From Flavobacterium sangjuense (GTDB lineage: Bacteria > Bacteroidota > Bacteroidia > Flavobacteriales > Flavobacteriaceae): a stretch of DNA of 64,000 nt. Shown here piece after piece: positions 1 to 8,349 of this stretch. Below the pieces are notes generated by a model. The model worked only from the letters and a program-made list of their open reading frames with translations, was not told where the DNA came from and made no database searches. The stretch is taken from the NCBI RefSeq assembly GCF_004797125.1, contig NZ_CP038810.1:1116001-1180000 (forward strand), written 5' to 3'. The translations under genes were made by a program, and so were the position numbers. Positions within the stretch are counted from its first letter, which is position 1. Each line of letters opens with the position of its first letter.

Positions 1-1973
1 ACGACCAAATCAAAAACAAAGATTTGACCTTTTTTGATTTGACTTACACGCGACTAATGCAAAGAATGGAGGAAAGTAAAGCCTATTATAAATTGGCTTT
101 AGAAAAACCATTTGATTACAAAAAATTGGAATCAATAAATACAGATTACGAGAAATTACCATTTTGTAAAAATGCCCAGGAACTGAAAGAAAGATGGCGT
201 TTGCAAGTGAAATTATCTACTTTGTCTTCGTTAGTTGAGAAACAAAAATTAGAAGAGGATTTAGCCAAAGATAAAAACAAAACATTAGAAGAAAAATTAA
301 AGGATTTTAGAGCTAATCAAGGTGACAAACTTACACCAGAATCAGAAAAGAAATTCATTGCTGATTTTGAGAAAAGAAAAAATCAAGCGCCAAAAGGGTA
401 TGAGCAACTTGAAAAAGAGACAAGAGAAAGCACATTAAATTCTTTGAATGACAACTTCAGTTTTATCAAGGATTTGGATAGAGAAGATTGGTTTTCTATT
501 TATGTAAATGCGATTTCTTCTCGTTTTGACCCGCACACATCTTATTTCGGGCCAAGTGAAAAAGAGAAATTTGATGTTAGCATGAGCGGAAAATTAGAAG
601 GAATTGGCGCTCGTTTGCAAAAGAAAAATGATTTCACAGAAATTACAGAGTTGATTTCCGGTGGTCCGGCATGGAGAGGAAAAGAACTTGAAGCCGGAGA
701 TATCGTTCTGAAAGTAGCCCAAGCTGATGCCGAACCGGTTGATGTTGTAGGTATGCGTTTAGACGACGTTGTCAAAAAAATAAAAGGGCCAAAAGGAACT
801 GAAGTGCGTCTAACTGTGAAAAAAACAGATGGTTCTATAAAAGTGATTACTATTATTCGTGATCAGGTTGAAATTGAAGAAACCTATGTGAAATCAAGTG
901 TTGTAGAGAAAGATGGTTTCAAATATGGAATAATTTATTTGCCAAAGTTCTATATCGATTTTGAAGACCAAAACAGTCGTGATGCAGGAAAAGATGTTGC
1001 AATAGAAGTAGAGCGATTGAAAAAAGAAGGCGTTCAGGGAATAGTGATGGATGTTAGAGATAATGGAGGTGGTTCTTTGAAAACTGTCGTTGATATTGCA
1101 GGATTGTTTATTGAGCAAGGACCAATAGTTCAAATTCAATCAGCATCTGGGAAAAAGGAAGTGTTGTTTGACAGAGATTCGAAAGTACAGTGGGATGGTC
1201 CATTGGTGGTTATGATTAATGAATTCTCGGCTTCGGCTTCAGAGATTTTAGCAGCGGCTATTCAAGACTACAAAAGAGGCGTAATCATTGGAAGCAAGCA
1301 GTCTTATGGAAAAGGAACGGTTCAAAATGTAATTGATTTAAATCAGTTTGTTCGTGGAAGTACTTATGGAGATTTGGGCGCATTAAAAACAACTACTCAA
1401 AAATTCTACAGAATAAATGGTGGTTCTACTCAATTAGAAGGAGTGAAGAGTGATATCGCTATTCCGGACAGATATTCTTATCTGAAAATGGGAGAAAGAG
1501 ATATTGACAATGCGATGCCATGGGATAAAATTGATCCGGCTGATTATAAAATTTGGGACAAACAGAACAACTTTGATTTAGCTATTGCAAAAAGCAGAGA
1601 AAGAATGAGTAACAACGCTCAAATGAAACTGATTGATGATAATGCTAAATGGTTGGATGAAAGAAATAAAGAAAACGTTTATAGTTTGAACATTGATAAA
1701 TTCAAGGCTGAACAAAAAGCATTAGACGAAAAAAATAAAAAATACAAACCAATTGTTGATTACAAAAACGCGTTTGATTTTAACTCACTTCCTTATGAAG
1801 TTGAAGAAATGAATAAAGATTCTGTCCTTAAAGAGAAAAGAGACAGATGGCATGAAAGCTTGTCAAAAGATATCTATATAGAAGAAGCGATTCATATTCT
1901 AAATGATTTGCAATCTGAGAATAATAAAGGATTGACAACAAAAATTAAAAAAGATAAACTAGTAAAATCGTAA
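1..1973 (+). CDS. prc: Tail-specific (C-terminal processing) protease, S41 family, 5' end outside window
   Basis: Periplasmic serine protease that degrades or trims envelope proteins from their C-terminus. The reading frame is open to the left edge, so the start codon and signal peptide lie upstream and the TTG at 24 is internal. About 656 residues are visible. Counting from that TTG: a charged helical N-terminal region (1-180), a PDZ domain (about 185-275), the S41 protease core (about 295-480) with the SASASEI motif (catalytic Ser near 404) and a Lys in SYGKGTVQ (near 430) forming the Ser/Lys dyad, then the basic, helical C-terminal domain of the Prc subfamily (DUF3340). Order and length match the long Prc/Tsp type rather than short CtpA. 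A strong hairpin terminator follows. Family assignment is confident; substrates are unknown. Confidence 0.93.
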   Translation, partial: DQIKNKDLTFFDLTYTRLMQRMEESKAYYKLALEKPFDYKKLESINTDYEKLPFCKNAQELKERWRLQVKLSTLSSLVEKQKLEEDLAKDKNKTLEEKLKDFRANQGDKLTPESEKKFIADFEKRKNQAPKGYEQLEKETRESTLNSLNDNFSFIKDLDREDWFSIYVNAISSRFDPHTSYFGPSEKEKFDVSMSGKLEGIGARLQKKNDFTEITELISGGPAWRGKELEAGDIVLKVAQADAEPVDVVGMRLDDVVKKIKGPKGTEVRLTVKKTDGSIKVITIIRDQVEIEETYVKSSVVEKDGFKYGIIYLPKFYIDFEDQNSRDAGKDVAIEVERLKKEGVQGIVMDVRDNGGGSLKTVVDIAGLFIEQGPIVQIQSASGKKEVLFDRDSKVQWDGPLVVMINEFSASASEILAAAIQDYKRGVIIGSKQSYGKGTVQNVIDLNQFVRGSTYGDLGALKTTTQKFYRINGGSTQLEGVKSDIAIPDRYSYLKMGERDIDNAMPWDKIDPADYKIWDKQNNFDLAIAKSRERMSNNAQMKLIDDNAKWLDERNKENVYSLNIDKFKAEQKALDEKNKKYKPIVDYKNAFDFNSLPYEVEEMNKDSVLKEKRDRWHESLSKDIYIEEAIHILNDLQSENNKGLTTKIKKDKLVKS

Positions 1974-1994
1974 ATTGATTTTATTGTTCTAAAG

Positions 1995-2030
1995 AAAAAG
2001 CCATCTCGTTGAAAAATGAGATGGCTTTTT
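1995..2030. terminator. Bidirectional intrinsic terminator between prc and the coiled-coil gene
   Basis: Perfect 13-bp inverted repeat (1995-2007 with 2018-2030) whose arms start with A5 and end with T5, so it serves the + strand protease gene and the convergent - strand gene that ends at 2036. Confidence 0.85.
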
Positions 2031-2035
2031 TATCA

Positions 2036-2581
2036 TTAACCTCTTAATTTGTTGAGCTCCTTTTCAGTTTTATCAAGATCTTGCTGCAATTCTTTTATTT
2101 CTATTTCCTGTTTGCTGATTTTAATGTTTTGCTTTTCGATTTCAATATCTGTTAGCTTTCCTTTTCGCTTATCTTTTGCTAATCTGGATTTCATTTTTTC
2201 AAGTCGTTCTTTTTCTTTGGTAATCTTTTCTTTTGTCTTGATGACATCCTTTTCAGCATCAGCAATTCTGTCTTGTTCTTTTTCGAAACGTCTTTGCTCT
2301 TTTTCTAATTTTCTTTGTCCTTTTTCTACAGCTTTAGCCTCTTTTTCGGCTTGTGCTTTAATTCTTTCGGCTTCTTTTTGTGTTTCTAATGTAGCTTTTT
2401 GGATTTCTAAAATTTGCTGATCCGTGAGAACCGGAGTTGTTTTTTCTTTAACAGCAGCATCAACCTGTACTTGTTTTAAAGCAATGGTATCTACGGGTTT
2501 TACAGTTGTATTAGGAGCTTCCTGAGCCATTGCCGGAACAATTTTCACAAGAAATAATAATGTAATTAGTTTTAGCTTCAT
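2036..2581 (-). CDS. Secreted coiled-coil protein of unknown function
   Basis: 181 residues. Residues 1-20 form a signal peptide ending at a typical AMA-Q cleavage site, then a short linker. From about residue 55 to the end the sequence is almost entirely Lys/Glu/Gln/Arg-rich heptad-like helix, which should form a long coiled coil in the periplasm. No catalytic motif or domain I recognise. It lies downstream of rodA in the same orientation, separated by 88 bp that include a stretch with no clear terminator, so it could be a distal member of the shape operon, but this is not shown. Low-complexity composition makes remote similarity to other coiled coils uninformative. Confidence 0.7.
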   Translation of the reverse strand: MKLKLITLLFLVKIVPAMAQEAPNTTVKPVDTIALKQVQVDAAVKEKTTPVLTDQQILEIQKATLETQKEAERIKAQAEKEAKAVEKGQRKLEKEQRRFEKEQDRIADAEKDVIKTKEKITKEKERLEKMKSRLAKDKRKGKLTDIEIEKQNIKISKQEIEIKELQQDLDKTEKELNKLRG

Positions 2582-2669
2582 AATTATAAATTTAAATGAA
2601 TACTAAAGGTATGAAGAAACTATCCCTTATAAAAATGAGTTGAAATTTTTAAGCAAAACTTTAACGTAG

Positions 2670-3929
2670 TTACCACTCATTCACCTTATTGGCATCCATT
2701 TTTAGGAAGATAAAAAGCAAAATGGTAAAACCCCAAAGTCCGGAACCACCATAGGAAAAGAATGGAAGCGGAACTCCGATTGTTGGGAATATACCTGCCA
2801 CCATAGCAATATTTACAAAAAAGTGAATAAACAATATTCCGGCAACACAATAGCCATAGACTCTACTAAACTTGGTTTTTTGCCTTTCGGCTAAATAGAT
2901 AATCCGCATGATTAAACAAAGGAAAAGACCAATTACAAAAAGACAGCCCAAAAATCCCCATTCCTCACCAACTGTTGTGAAAATATAATCGGTGTGTTGT
3001 TCCGGTACGAAACCACCTTTTGTCTGAGTTCCTTCAAGATATCCTTTGCCAAACCAACCACCGGAACCAATAGCAATTTCAGATTGATTGGTATTATAAC
3101 CAATACCTTTCATGTCGACTTCTTTTCCCAAAAGAATATTAAATCGGTCTCTGTGATGTTGTTTAAAAACATTGGTAAAAACATAATCCACCGAAAAAAC
3201 AAAACCACTAACCATCAGAAATATCAGGGAACTCAATATCCAGTTTCTGTTTATGATTCGGCTTCTGTAGTATATAAAAAGGATTACGAATAAGGCGATT
3301 CCGATTAGTACTAAAGGTTTTAATATCAAGGCTAATACAAATAAAACTATTGCAATAAATCCGGTCCAAACATACCAGGAAGGCAATCCTTCTCTATATA
3401 AAACCAATATAAAAACACTATAAATTAAAGCACTTCCGGGATCATGTGGGACAATTAATAATATGGGTAAAAATAGAATCCCAAGTACTTGTATCTGCCG
3501 GTTCAAATCTTTTAAATTTACCTGAACATCACTTAAATACTTTGCCAAAGCCAATGCAGTTGCGGTTTTCACAAACTCAGAAGGTTGTATACCAAACGAT
3601 CCAAATGAGTACCAGTTGGCCTGACCTTTTATGGTTTTTCCAAAAACAAATAGACCCGCTAATGACAATAAACCAATAACATAAATCACACTGGAAAATT
3701 TTTCATAAAACTTTCCGTCAACGGATAACACGACAAATATTAATGGAATCGTAAGGATGATAAACATAAATTGCTTACCATATATTTGAGTAAAGTCAAA
3801 AATCGAAGCTTCCTGTTCTATAGAAGACAATGAAGACGAATAGATATTCAGCCAACCCATTAACACTAAAACAATGTAGATGACAACACTTATCCAGTCC
3901 AGATTATTTGTTACACTTTGATTTTTCAT
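2670..3929 (-). CDS. rodA: Rod shape-determining SEDS peptidoglycan glycosyltransferase RodA
   Basis: Polytopic inner-membrane SEDS protein that polymerises lipid II into glycan strands together with PBP2 in the elongasome. 419 residues with about ten membrane segments. Family hallmarks near the C-terminus are visible: the GSGGWFGKG and PEQHTDYIF motifs (about residues 290-315) and the VPLPFFSYGGSG motif (about 383-397). The gene starts 2 bp after the pbp2 stop codon, so the two are almost certainly co-transcribed and probably translationally coupled. It is the last gene of mreB-mreC-mreD-pbp2-rodA. Slightly longer than E. coli RodA (370), because of an expanded loop region. Confidence 0.95.
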   Translation of the reverse strand: MKNQSVTNNLDWISVVIYIVLVLMGWLNIYSSSLSSIEQEASIFDFTQIYGKQFMFIILTIPLIFVVLSVDGKFYEKFSSVIYVIGLLSLAGLFVFGKTIKGQANWYSFGSFGIQPSEFVKTATALALAKYLSDVQVNLKDLNRQIQVLGILFLPILLIVPHDPGSALIYSVFILVLYREGLPSWYVWTGFIAIVLFVLALILKPLVLIGIALFVILFIYYRSRIINRNWILSSLIFLMVSGFVFSVDYVFTNVFKQHHRDRFNILLGKEVDMKGIGYNTNQSEIAIGSGGWFGKGYLEGTQTKGGFVPEQHTDYIFTTVGEEWGFLGCLFVIGLFLCLIMRIIYLAERQKTKFSRVYGYCVAGILFIHFFVNIAMVAGIFPTIGVPLPFFSYGGSGLWGFTILLFIFLKMDANKVNEW

Positions 3930-3931
3930 TT

Positions 3932-5887
3932 TTAATTTCCTGATGTATCCCTTACTTTAATTTGTGGTTTTACAACTTTAACTTCCGGTTTTATTTCGAG
4001 TGGTTTTGCAGGACCATCAATTTTTGATTTAATCAAAGTATCTACAATAGGATTTGCATAATATTTATTGTATTCGCTTTGAAGACTTCCTTCTAGCATT
4101 CGTTTTTCTAAATCGGTTCTGGTAATTTTTCTTTTGATATATTTTTCAATCATCAAACTCGTAATTGGACCAGCCCAACGTGCTCCCCAATACCCATTTT
4201 CTACAAAAACAGCAATGGCAATTTTTGGATTATCCTTAGGTGCAAAAGCCACAAAAATAGAGTGATCCTGAAGTTTTACCCTTTTTCCATTAATTTTTGC
4301 AAAATTTTCAGCTGTTCCTGTTTTTCCGCAAATGTCTATTCCTTCAACATTTAAACCATGTGCTGTTCCCATATTATAAACATCAAACAATCCGCTAATC
4401 ATAGGTTCGAAATATTTTCTGTCAACGGTGGTTACATGTTTCGTTGTGAATTTTTTATCAATAGCATGGCCTTTGATCTTTTTGATGATATGAGGCGTAT
4501 AATAATAACCACGATTTGCAACAGTTGCAATCATATTGGCCAATTGAATAGGAGTCATTAAAACTTCCCCCTGACCGATAGCATTAGAAACAATCGTCCT
4601 ACTTGACCAACCCCAACCCGGATACATTTTTTTATATGTCTTGGATGTAGGTAGATTACCTTTCTTCCCTGTTGGTAAATCATAACCCATAAATTGTCCT
4701 AAACCAAAACTCTTTAAGTGATTACTCCACACATCAACCCCTTTTGGTGGATTGTTATATTTGTCAATGGTTCTCATATATGAAGTAGAGAAGAATGTGT
4801 TGCAGGATTCATAAATTCCACGATGTAATTGTAAAGCACCACCGTGACAATGGCATTTCATAAAACGACCTGGAGCATAACTAAATCCGTGATGGCAGTT
4901 AACCGAAAAATTCTCATCAATCGCGCCTTCCTGCAAAGCAACTAATCCGGTTAGGATTTTGAATGGCGAACCGGGCGTGTATTCTGCCAACAAACCTCTA
5001 TCGTATAATGGTTTTGCAATAGAGTCTTTATATAAAGTAGTATAATTTTTAGATCGCTGTCTTCCCACAAGAATTGCAGGATCATAAGACGGAGCAGTTA
5101 CCAAAGCTAAAATTTCACCGGTTTTTGGTTCGATTGCTACAATTCCACCTCGTTTGTTAACCATTAATTCTTCACCATACTTTTGAAGTTCGGCATCAAT
5201 ACTCAAATTAATATCGCTTCCCTGAACGGCAATGGTATCAAATCTTCCTTCTTTATAGGAACCAATATCTCGGTTGTATTTATCCTTTTGAATGTATTTT
5301 ACGCCTTTTACACCACGTAAAAAATCTTCGTAACTTTCTTCAACACCTTGTCTTCCAATTAAATCGCCGCTATTGTAATACTTATTTTTTTGGATGATTT
5401 TATCATTCACCTGAGTAATAAATCCAAAAACATTCGCGCCAAAAGCGACTTGATAATCTCTTAAAGCACGTTTTTGAATATAAAATCCTGTAAAATTACG
5501 CTGTACTTCTTGAAAAGCAGCATATTCTTTTTTATTCAGCTGAGATAAAAAAACTGAGGGAAGTCGTGGACTGTAAACTTTTGCTTTGGCAATTTTCTTG
5601 TCGTAGTCTTCTTTAGTGATTTTTAATAAAGAACAAAATTCATCAACGTCAATATCTTTAACGTCTTTTGGTATAACCATGATATCATACGAAGGCTGAT
5701 TGGCAACTAAAAGTTTGCCATTTCTATCATAAATATAACCGCGTTCAGGATAATCATATGCTATTTTAATAGCGTTATTATCCGATTTTAATTTCAGTGT
5801 ATCATCGATTACTTGTAAATAAAAAAGACGTAAGACAAGTAAAATCGTAGCAATAAAAATAATGGTGGGTAACAAAACCTTTCTCAT
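3932..5887 (-). CDS. mrdA: Penicillin-binding protein 2 (elongasome transpeptidase)
   Basis: Class B PBP that cross-links peptidoglycan during lateral growth. 651 residues: an N-terminal membrane anchor (about 5-27), a pedestal/dimerisation domain, then the transpeptidase domain with SPFK (Ser307, the acyl-enzyme serine), SCN (361-363) and KTG (522-524). Between SxxK and SxN is a Cys/His cluster (Cys331, His332, His333, Cys345, His346, Cys347, His348), in the place where a metal site has been described for some PBP2 proteins; metal binding here is inference. The last ~40 residues are a Pro/Lys/Val-rich tail. It overlaps the mreD stop by 4 bp and is followed 2 bp later by rodA. Confidence 0.96.
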   Translation of the reverse strand: MRKVLLPTIIFIATILLVLRLFYLQVIDDTLKLKSDNNAIKIAYDYPERGYIYDRNGKLLVANQPSYDIMVIPKDVKDIDVDEFCSLLKITKEDYDKKIAKAKVYSPRLPSVFLSQLNKKEYAAFQEVQRNFTGFYIQKRALRDYQVAFGANVFGFITQVNDKIIQKNKYYNSGDLIGRQGVEESYEDFLRGVKGVKYIQKDKYNRDIGSYKEGRFDTIAVQGSDINLSIDAELQKYGEELMVNKRGGIVAIEPKTGEILALVTAPSYDPAILVGRQRSKNYTTLYKDSIAKPLYDRGLLAEYTPGSPFKILTGLVALQEGAIDENFSVNCHHGFSYAPGRFMKCHCHGGALQLHRGIYESCNTFFSTSYMRTIDKYNNPPKGVDVWSNHLKSFGLGQFMGYDLPTGKKGNLPTSKTYKKMYPGWGWSSRTIVSNAIGQGEVLMTPIQLANMIATVANRGYYYTPHIIKKIKGHAIDKKFTTKHVTTVDRKYFEPMISGLFDVYNMGTAHGLNVEGIDICGKTGTAENFAKINGKRVKLQDHSIFVAFAPKDNPKIAIAVFVENGYWGARWAGPITSLMIEKYIKRKITRTDLEKRMLEGSLQSEYNKYYANPIVDTLIKSKIDGPAKPLEIKPEVKVVKPQIKVRDTSGN

Positions 5888-6390
5888 CGCTTACTTGGCT
5901 TAATGATATAGATGATAATAATACAAGTGATAATCGTAAAAACGGTACTCAATACGGTACGGACTAAAATATCCCAAAGGAAACTTACTTTGAAAACTTC
6001 GAGAACAAACAATACAAAGTGATGCAGTACGATGGCAATAAGTAAAAATGAAAACCGTTCAGGAGTTAAAACATCATTGAGTTTAACGGTTTGATATTCG
6101 TAACTCAAACCAAATGAAAATTTAAAAATTGCGGGTCTGTAATAGGCAAGCACTAAACATGCTGCGGCATGAACGCCACCCGAATTCCAAAACATATCCA
6201 TTAGTAATCCCAAGAAAAAACTAGCGACTAATAAACCGCTTTTGTTTCCGTTTACAGGATATAAAATAATGAAAAGGACATAAGGAAACGGATTGATAAA
6301 GCCAAAAAGATCAATTCTGTTGAATATCAAAATCTGTGCTGCAAGCAACAAGACAAATCGGGCAATATTTGCTAATAAGGCACTATTCAT
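5884..6390 (-). CDS. mreD: Rod shape-determining protein MreD
   Basis: Small integral membrane protein of the elongasome, 168 residues with about five hydrophobic segments. MreD proteins are poorly conserved; the call rests on size, hydrophobicity and position between mreC and pbp2. It overlaps mreC by 8 bp and pbp2 by 4 bp, which points to coupled translation and fixed stoichiometry. Confidence 0.88.
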   Translation of the reverse strand: MNSALLANIARFVLLLAAQILIFNRIDLFGFINPFPYVLFIILYPVNGNKSGLLVASFFLGLLMDMFWNSGGVHAAACLVLAYYRPAIFKFSFGLSYEYQTVKLNDVLTPERFSFLLIAIVLHHFVLFVLEVFKVSFLWDILVRTVLSTVFTIITCIIIIYIIKPSKR

Positions 6391-7210
6391 CTTTCTTGCT
6401 TTGATTTTCTAAATTGGTAATTTCTTCTGTGTCTTTATTTTTAATAATATACACATGTCCCAAATTGGTCATGTCATTGAATAGCCTGATGTCCAAAGTG
6501 TAATAGTTGGTTTCGTCGTCAATGTATACTTTGTCGATAGTTCCAATACCAATATTTTCCGGGAATATGATTGATTGGCCACCGGTTACTATGGTGTCGC
6601 CTTTACGAACTCCTGCCAATCTTGGGACATCTATCAACTGAACAAAACCTGTGCTTTTACCATTCCACACCAAAGAACCAAAGTGATTTGATTTTTTAAT
6701 CTTGGCATTGATTTGAGATTTCACATTTAAAACACTGATGATAGTAGCGTAATTTTTCGAAGTCTTATCTACGATTCCAACAATTCCGGCACTGTTAATT
6801 ACACCCATATTAGGTTTGATTCCCGAAGCCGCACCATTGTTAATCGTGATATAATTTTCCAGAATGCTATACGAATTGTGAATCACTTTGGAAACAACAA
6901 TATCCATTTTCTTAACTCCTTTAATGGAGTCTAGCTGAGGTAATTTAGTGGTGTCTTTTTGATTGAATAGCAGCGATTTCAAACGGGCGTTTTCTTTAGC
7001 CAGTTCTTCATTTTGCTCTCTTAAGCCAAAATACTCATCAACGTTGTTTATCTTTTCGTAAATCCCGCCGGTAAAGAAATTGGCAGAGCTTATGATTTTA
7101 CTTTTATGATAAGAATGCGACTGAATAGTCAACGTAAACGATAATACCAAAAGCAGCAAAAACAGTAAGCGATTACTGTTTTTAAGTACAAAATTAAATA
7201 TTTGCTGCAT
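6383..7210 (-). CDS. mreC: Rod shape-determining protein MreC
   Basis: Bitopic periplasmic scaffold that activates PBP2. 275 residues: a short cytoplasmic start, one membrane helix (about 13-30), a coiled coil (about 50-80) and the two beta-domains typical of MreC, with conserved stretches around NNGAASGIKPNMGV and VSQIN-type motifs. The C-terminus is a short charged tail. It overlaps mreD by 8 bp. The 57 bp between mreB and mreC contain an AT-rich run of near-repeats of 'ctgtatactgaaaactgagt' type and no terminator. Confidence 0.94.
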   Translation of the reverse strand: MQQIFNFVLKNSNRLLFLLLLVLSFTLTIQSHSYHKSKIISSANFFTGGIYEKINNVDEYFGLREQNEELAKENARLKSLLFNQKDTTKLPQLDSIKGVKKMDIVVSKVIHNSYSILENYITINNGAASGIKPNMGVINSAGIVGIVDKTSKNYATIISVLNVKSQINAKIKKSNHFGSLVWNGKSTGFVQLIDVPRLAGVRKGDTIVTGGQSIIFPENIGIGTIDKVYIDDETNYYTLDIRLFNDMTNLGHVYIIKNKDTEEITNLENQSKKDE

Positions 7211-7267
7211 GGTTTAGCTGTATAAATGTATAATGTAAACTGTATACTGAAAACTGAGTACTGAATA
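7211..7267 (-). repeat. AT-rich microrepeat between mreB and mreC
   Basis: The gap holds degenerate repeats of ACTG(A/T)(A/G)TACT type (for example aaactgtatactgaaaactgagtactgaatact on the + strand, broken here by variation). Such simple intergenic fillers recur in the window (12228-12307 and 20495-20620). No promoter or terminator is evident. Confidence 0.4.
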
Positions 7268-8296
7268 CTATTTTATAAGTATGCTTCTGAATTTCGGAAT
7301 GTTTTTAAGAGCCATTCCGGTTCCGCGAACAACCGCTCTTAATGGATCTTCCGCAATATATACCGGTAAATCTGTTTTTTGAGAAATACGTTTGTCTAAT
7401 CCTCTTAACATCGAACCTCCACCCGCAAGATAAATACCGGTGTTGTAAATATCGGCTGCTAATTCCGGAGGTGTTTGCGATAAGGTTTCCATGATGGCAT
7501 CTTCAATACGTTGTATTGATTTGTCCAATGCTTTTGAGATTTCTCTATACGATACTTCAACCTGTTTTGGTTTACCAGTCAATAAATCTCTTCCTTGAAC
7601 TGACATATCTTCTGGTGGCGTTTCTAAATCATCAGTAGCCGCACCAATGGTAATTTTGATTTTCTCTGCAGTGCTTTCACCCACAAATAAATTGTGTTGC
7701 GTTCTCATGTAATACACTATATCATTCGTGAAAACGTCACCAGCAATCTTAACCGATTTATCACAAACAATTCCGCCTAAAGCGATAACTGCAATTTCAG
7801 TTGTTCCACCACCGATATCTACAATCATGTTTCCTTTTGGTTGCATAATATCGATACCAATACCAATTGCCGCTGCCATTGGTTCGTGAATAAGATAAAC
7901 TTCTTTTCCGTTTACACGTTCGCAACTTTCTTTTACCGCACGCATTTCTACTTCAGTAATACCGGAAGGAATACAAACCACCATTCTAAGTGCCGGAGTA
8001 AACATTTTTTTCTTTAACGCCGGTATACTTTTGATGAACATGCTGATCATTTTTTCAGACGCATCAAAATCGGCGATAACCCCATCTTTCAACGGACGTA
8101 TGGTTTTTATGTTCTCATGTGTTTTTCCCTGCATCATGTTGGCTTCTTTTCCAACAGCGATAATTTTTCCCGATATTCGGTCTCTGGCAACAATTGAGGG
8201 GCTGTCAATTACAACTTTGTCGTTGTGTATTATCAGAGTGTTTGCGGTACCAAGGTCAATTGCAATATCCTCGGTCATGAAATCAAAAAATCCCAT
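7268..8296 (-). CDS. mreB: Rod shape-determining protein MreB (bacterial actin)
   Basis: ATP-dependent actin-like filament that positions the elongasome at the membrane. 342 residues with the phosphate-1 motif DLGTANTL near residue 14, the phosphate-2 motif DIGGGTTEIAVIALGG (about 160-175) and the adenosine motif LAGGGSMLRGLD (about 290-300). Length is normal for the family. First gene of the five-gene shape operon; purH ends 53 bp upstream in the same orientation, and a -7-like element (TAACTTTG on the coding strand) lies in that gap, so mreB probably has its own promoter. Confidence 0.97.
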   Translation of the reverse strand: MGFFDFMTEDIAIDLGTANTLIIHNDKVVIDSPSIVARDRISGKIIAVGKEANMMQGKTHENIKTIRPLKDGVIADFDASEKMISMFIKSIPALKKKMFTPALRMVVCIPSGITEVEMRAVKESCERVNGKEVYLIHEPMAAAIGIGIDIMQPKGNMIVDIGGGTTEIAVIALGGIVCDKSVKIAGDVFTNDIVYYMRTQHNLFVGESTAEKIKITIGAATDDLETPPEDMSVQGRDLLTGKPKQVEVSYREISKALDKSIQRIEDAIMETLSQTPPELAADIYNTGIYLAGGGSMLRGLDKRISQKTDLPVYIAEDPLRAVVRGTGMALKNIPKFRSILIK

Positions 8297-8336
8297 ATAT
8301 TTTATTAGGGTTAATGTTTATAAAAATTTAACGCAC

Positions 8337-8344
8337 AAAGTTAA
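8337..8344 (-). promoter_or_regulatory. Putative -7 promoter element for mreBCD-pbp2-rodA
   Basis: Coding-strand TAACTTTG matches the Bacteroidota -7 consensus TAnnTTTG, 41 bp before the mreB start. No good -33 TTG is visible at normal spacing, so this is tentative. Confidence 0.35.
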
Positions 8345-8349
8345 ACAAA

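Noticed and set aside
24..26. TTG as the start of the first protease
   Set aside because: The frame stays open to the window edge and the protein lacks a signal peptide here, so the gene begins upstream.
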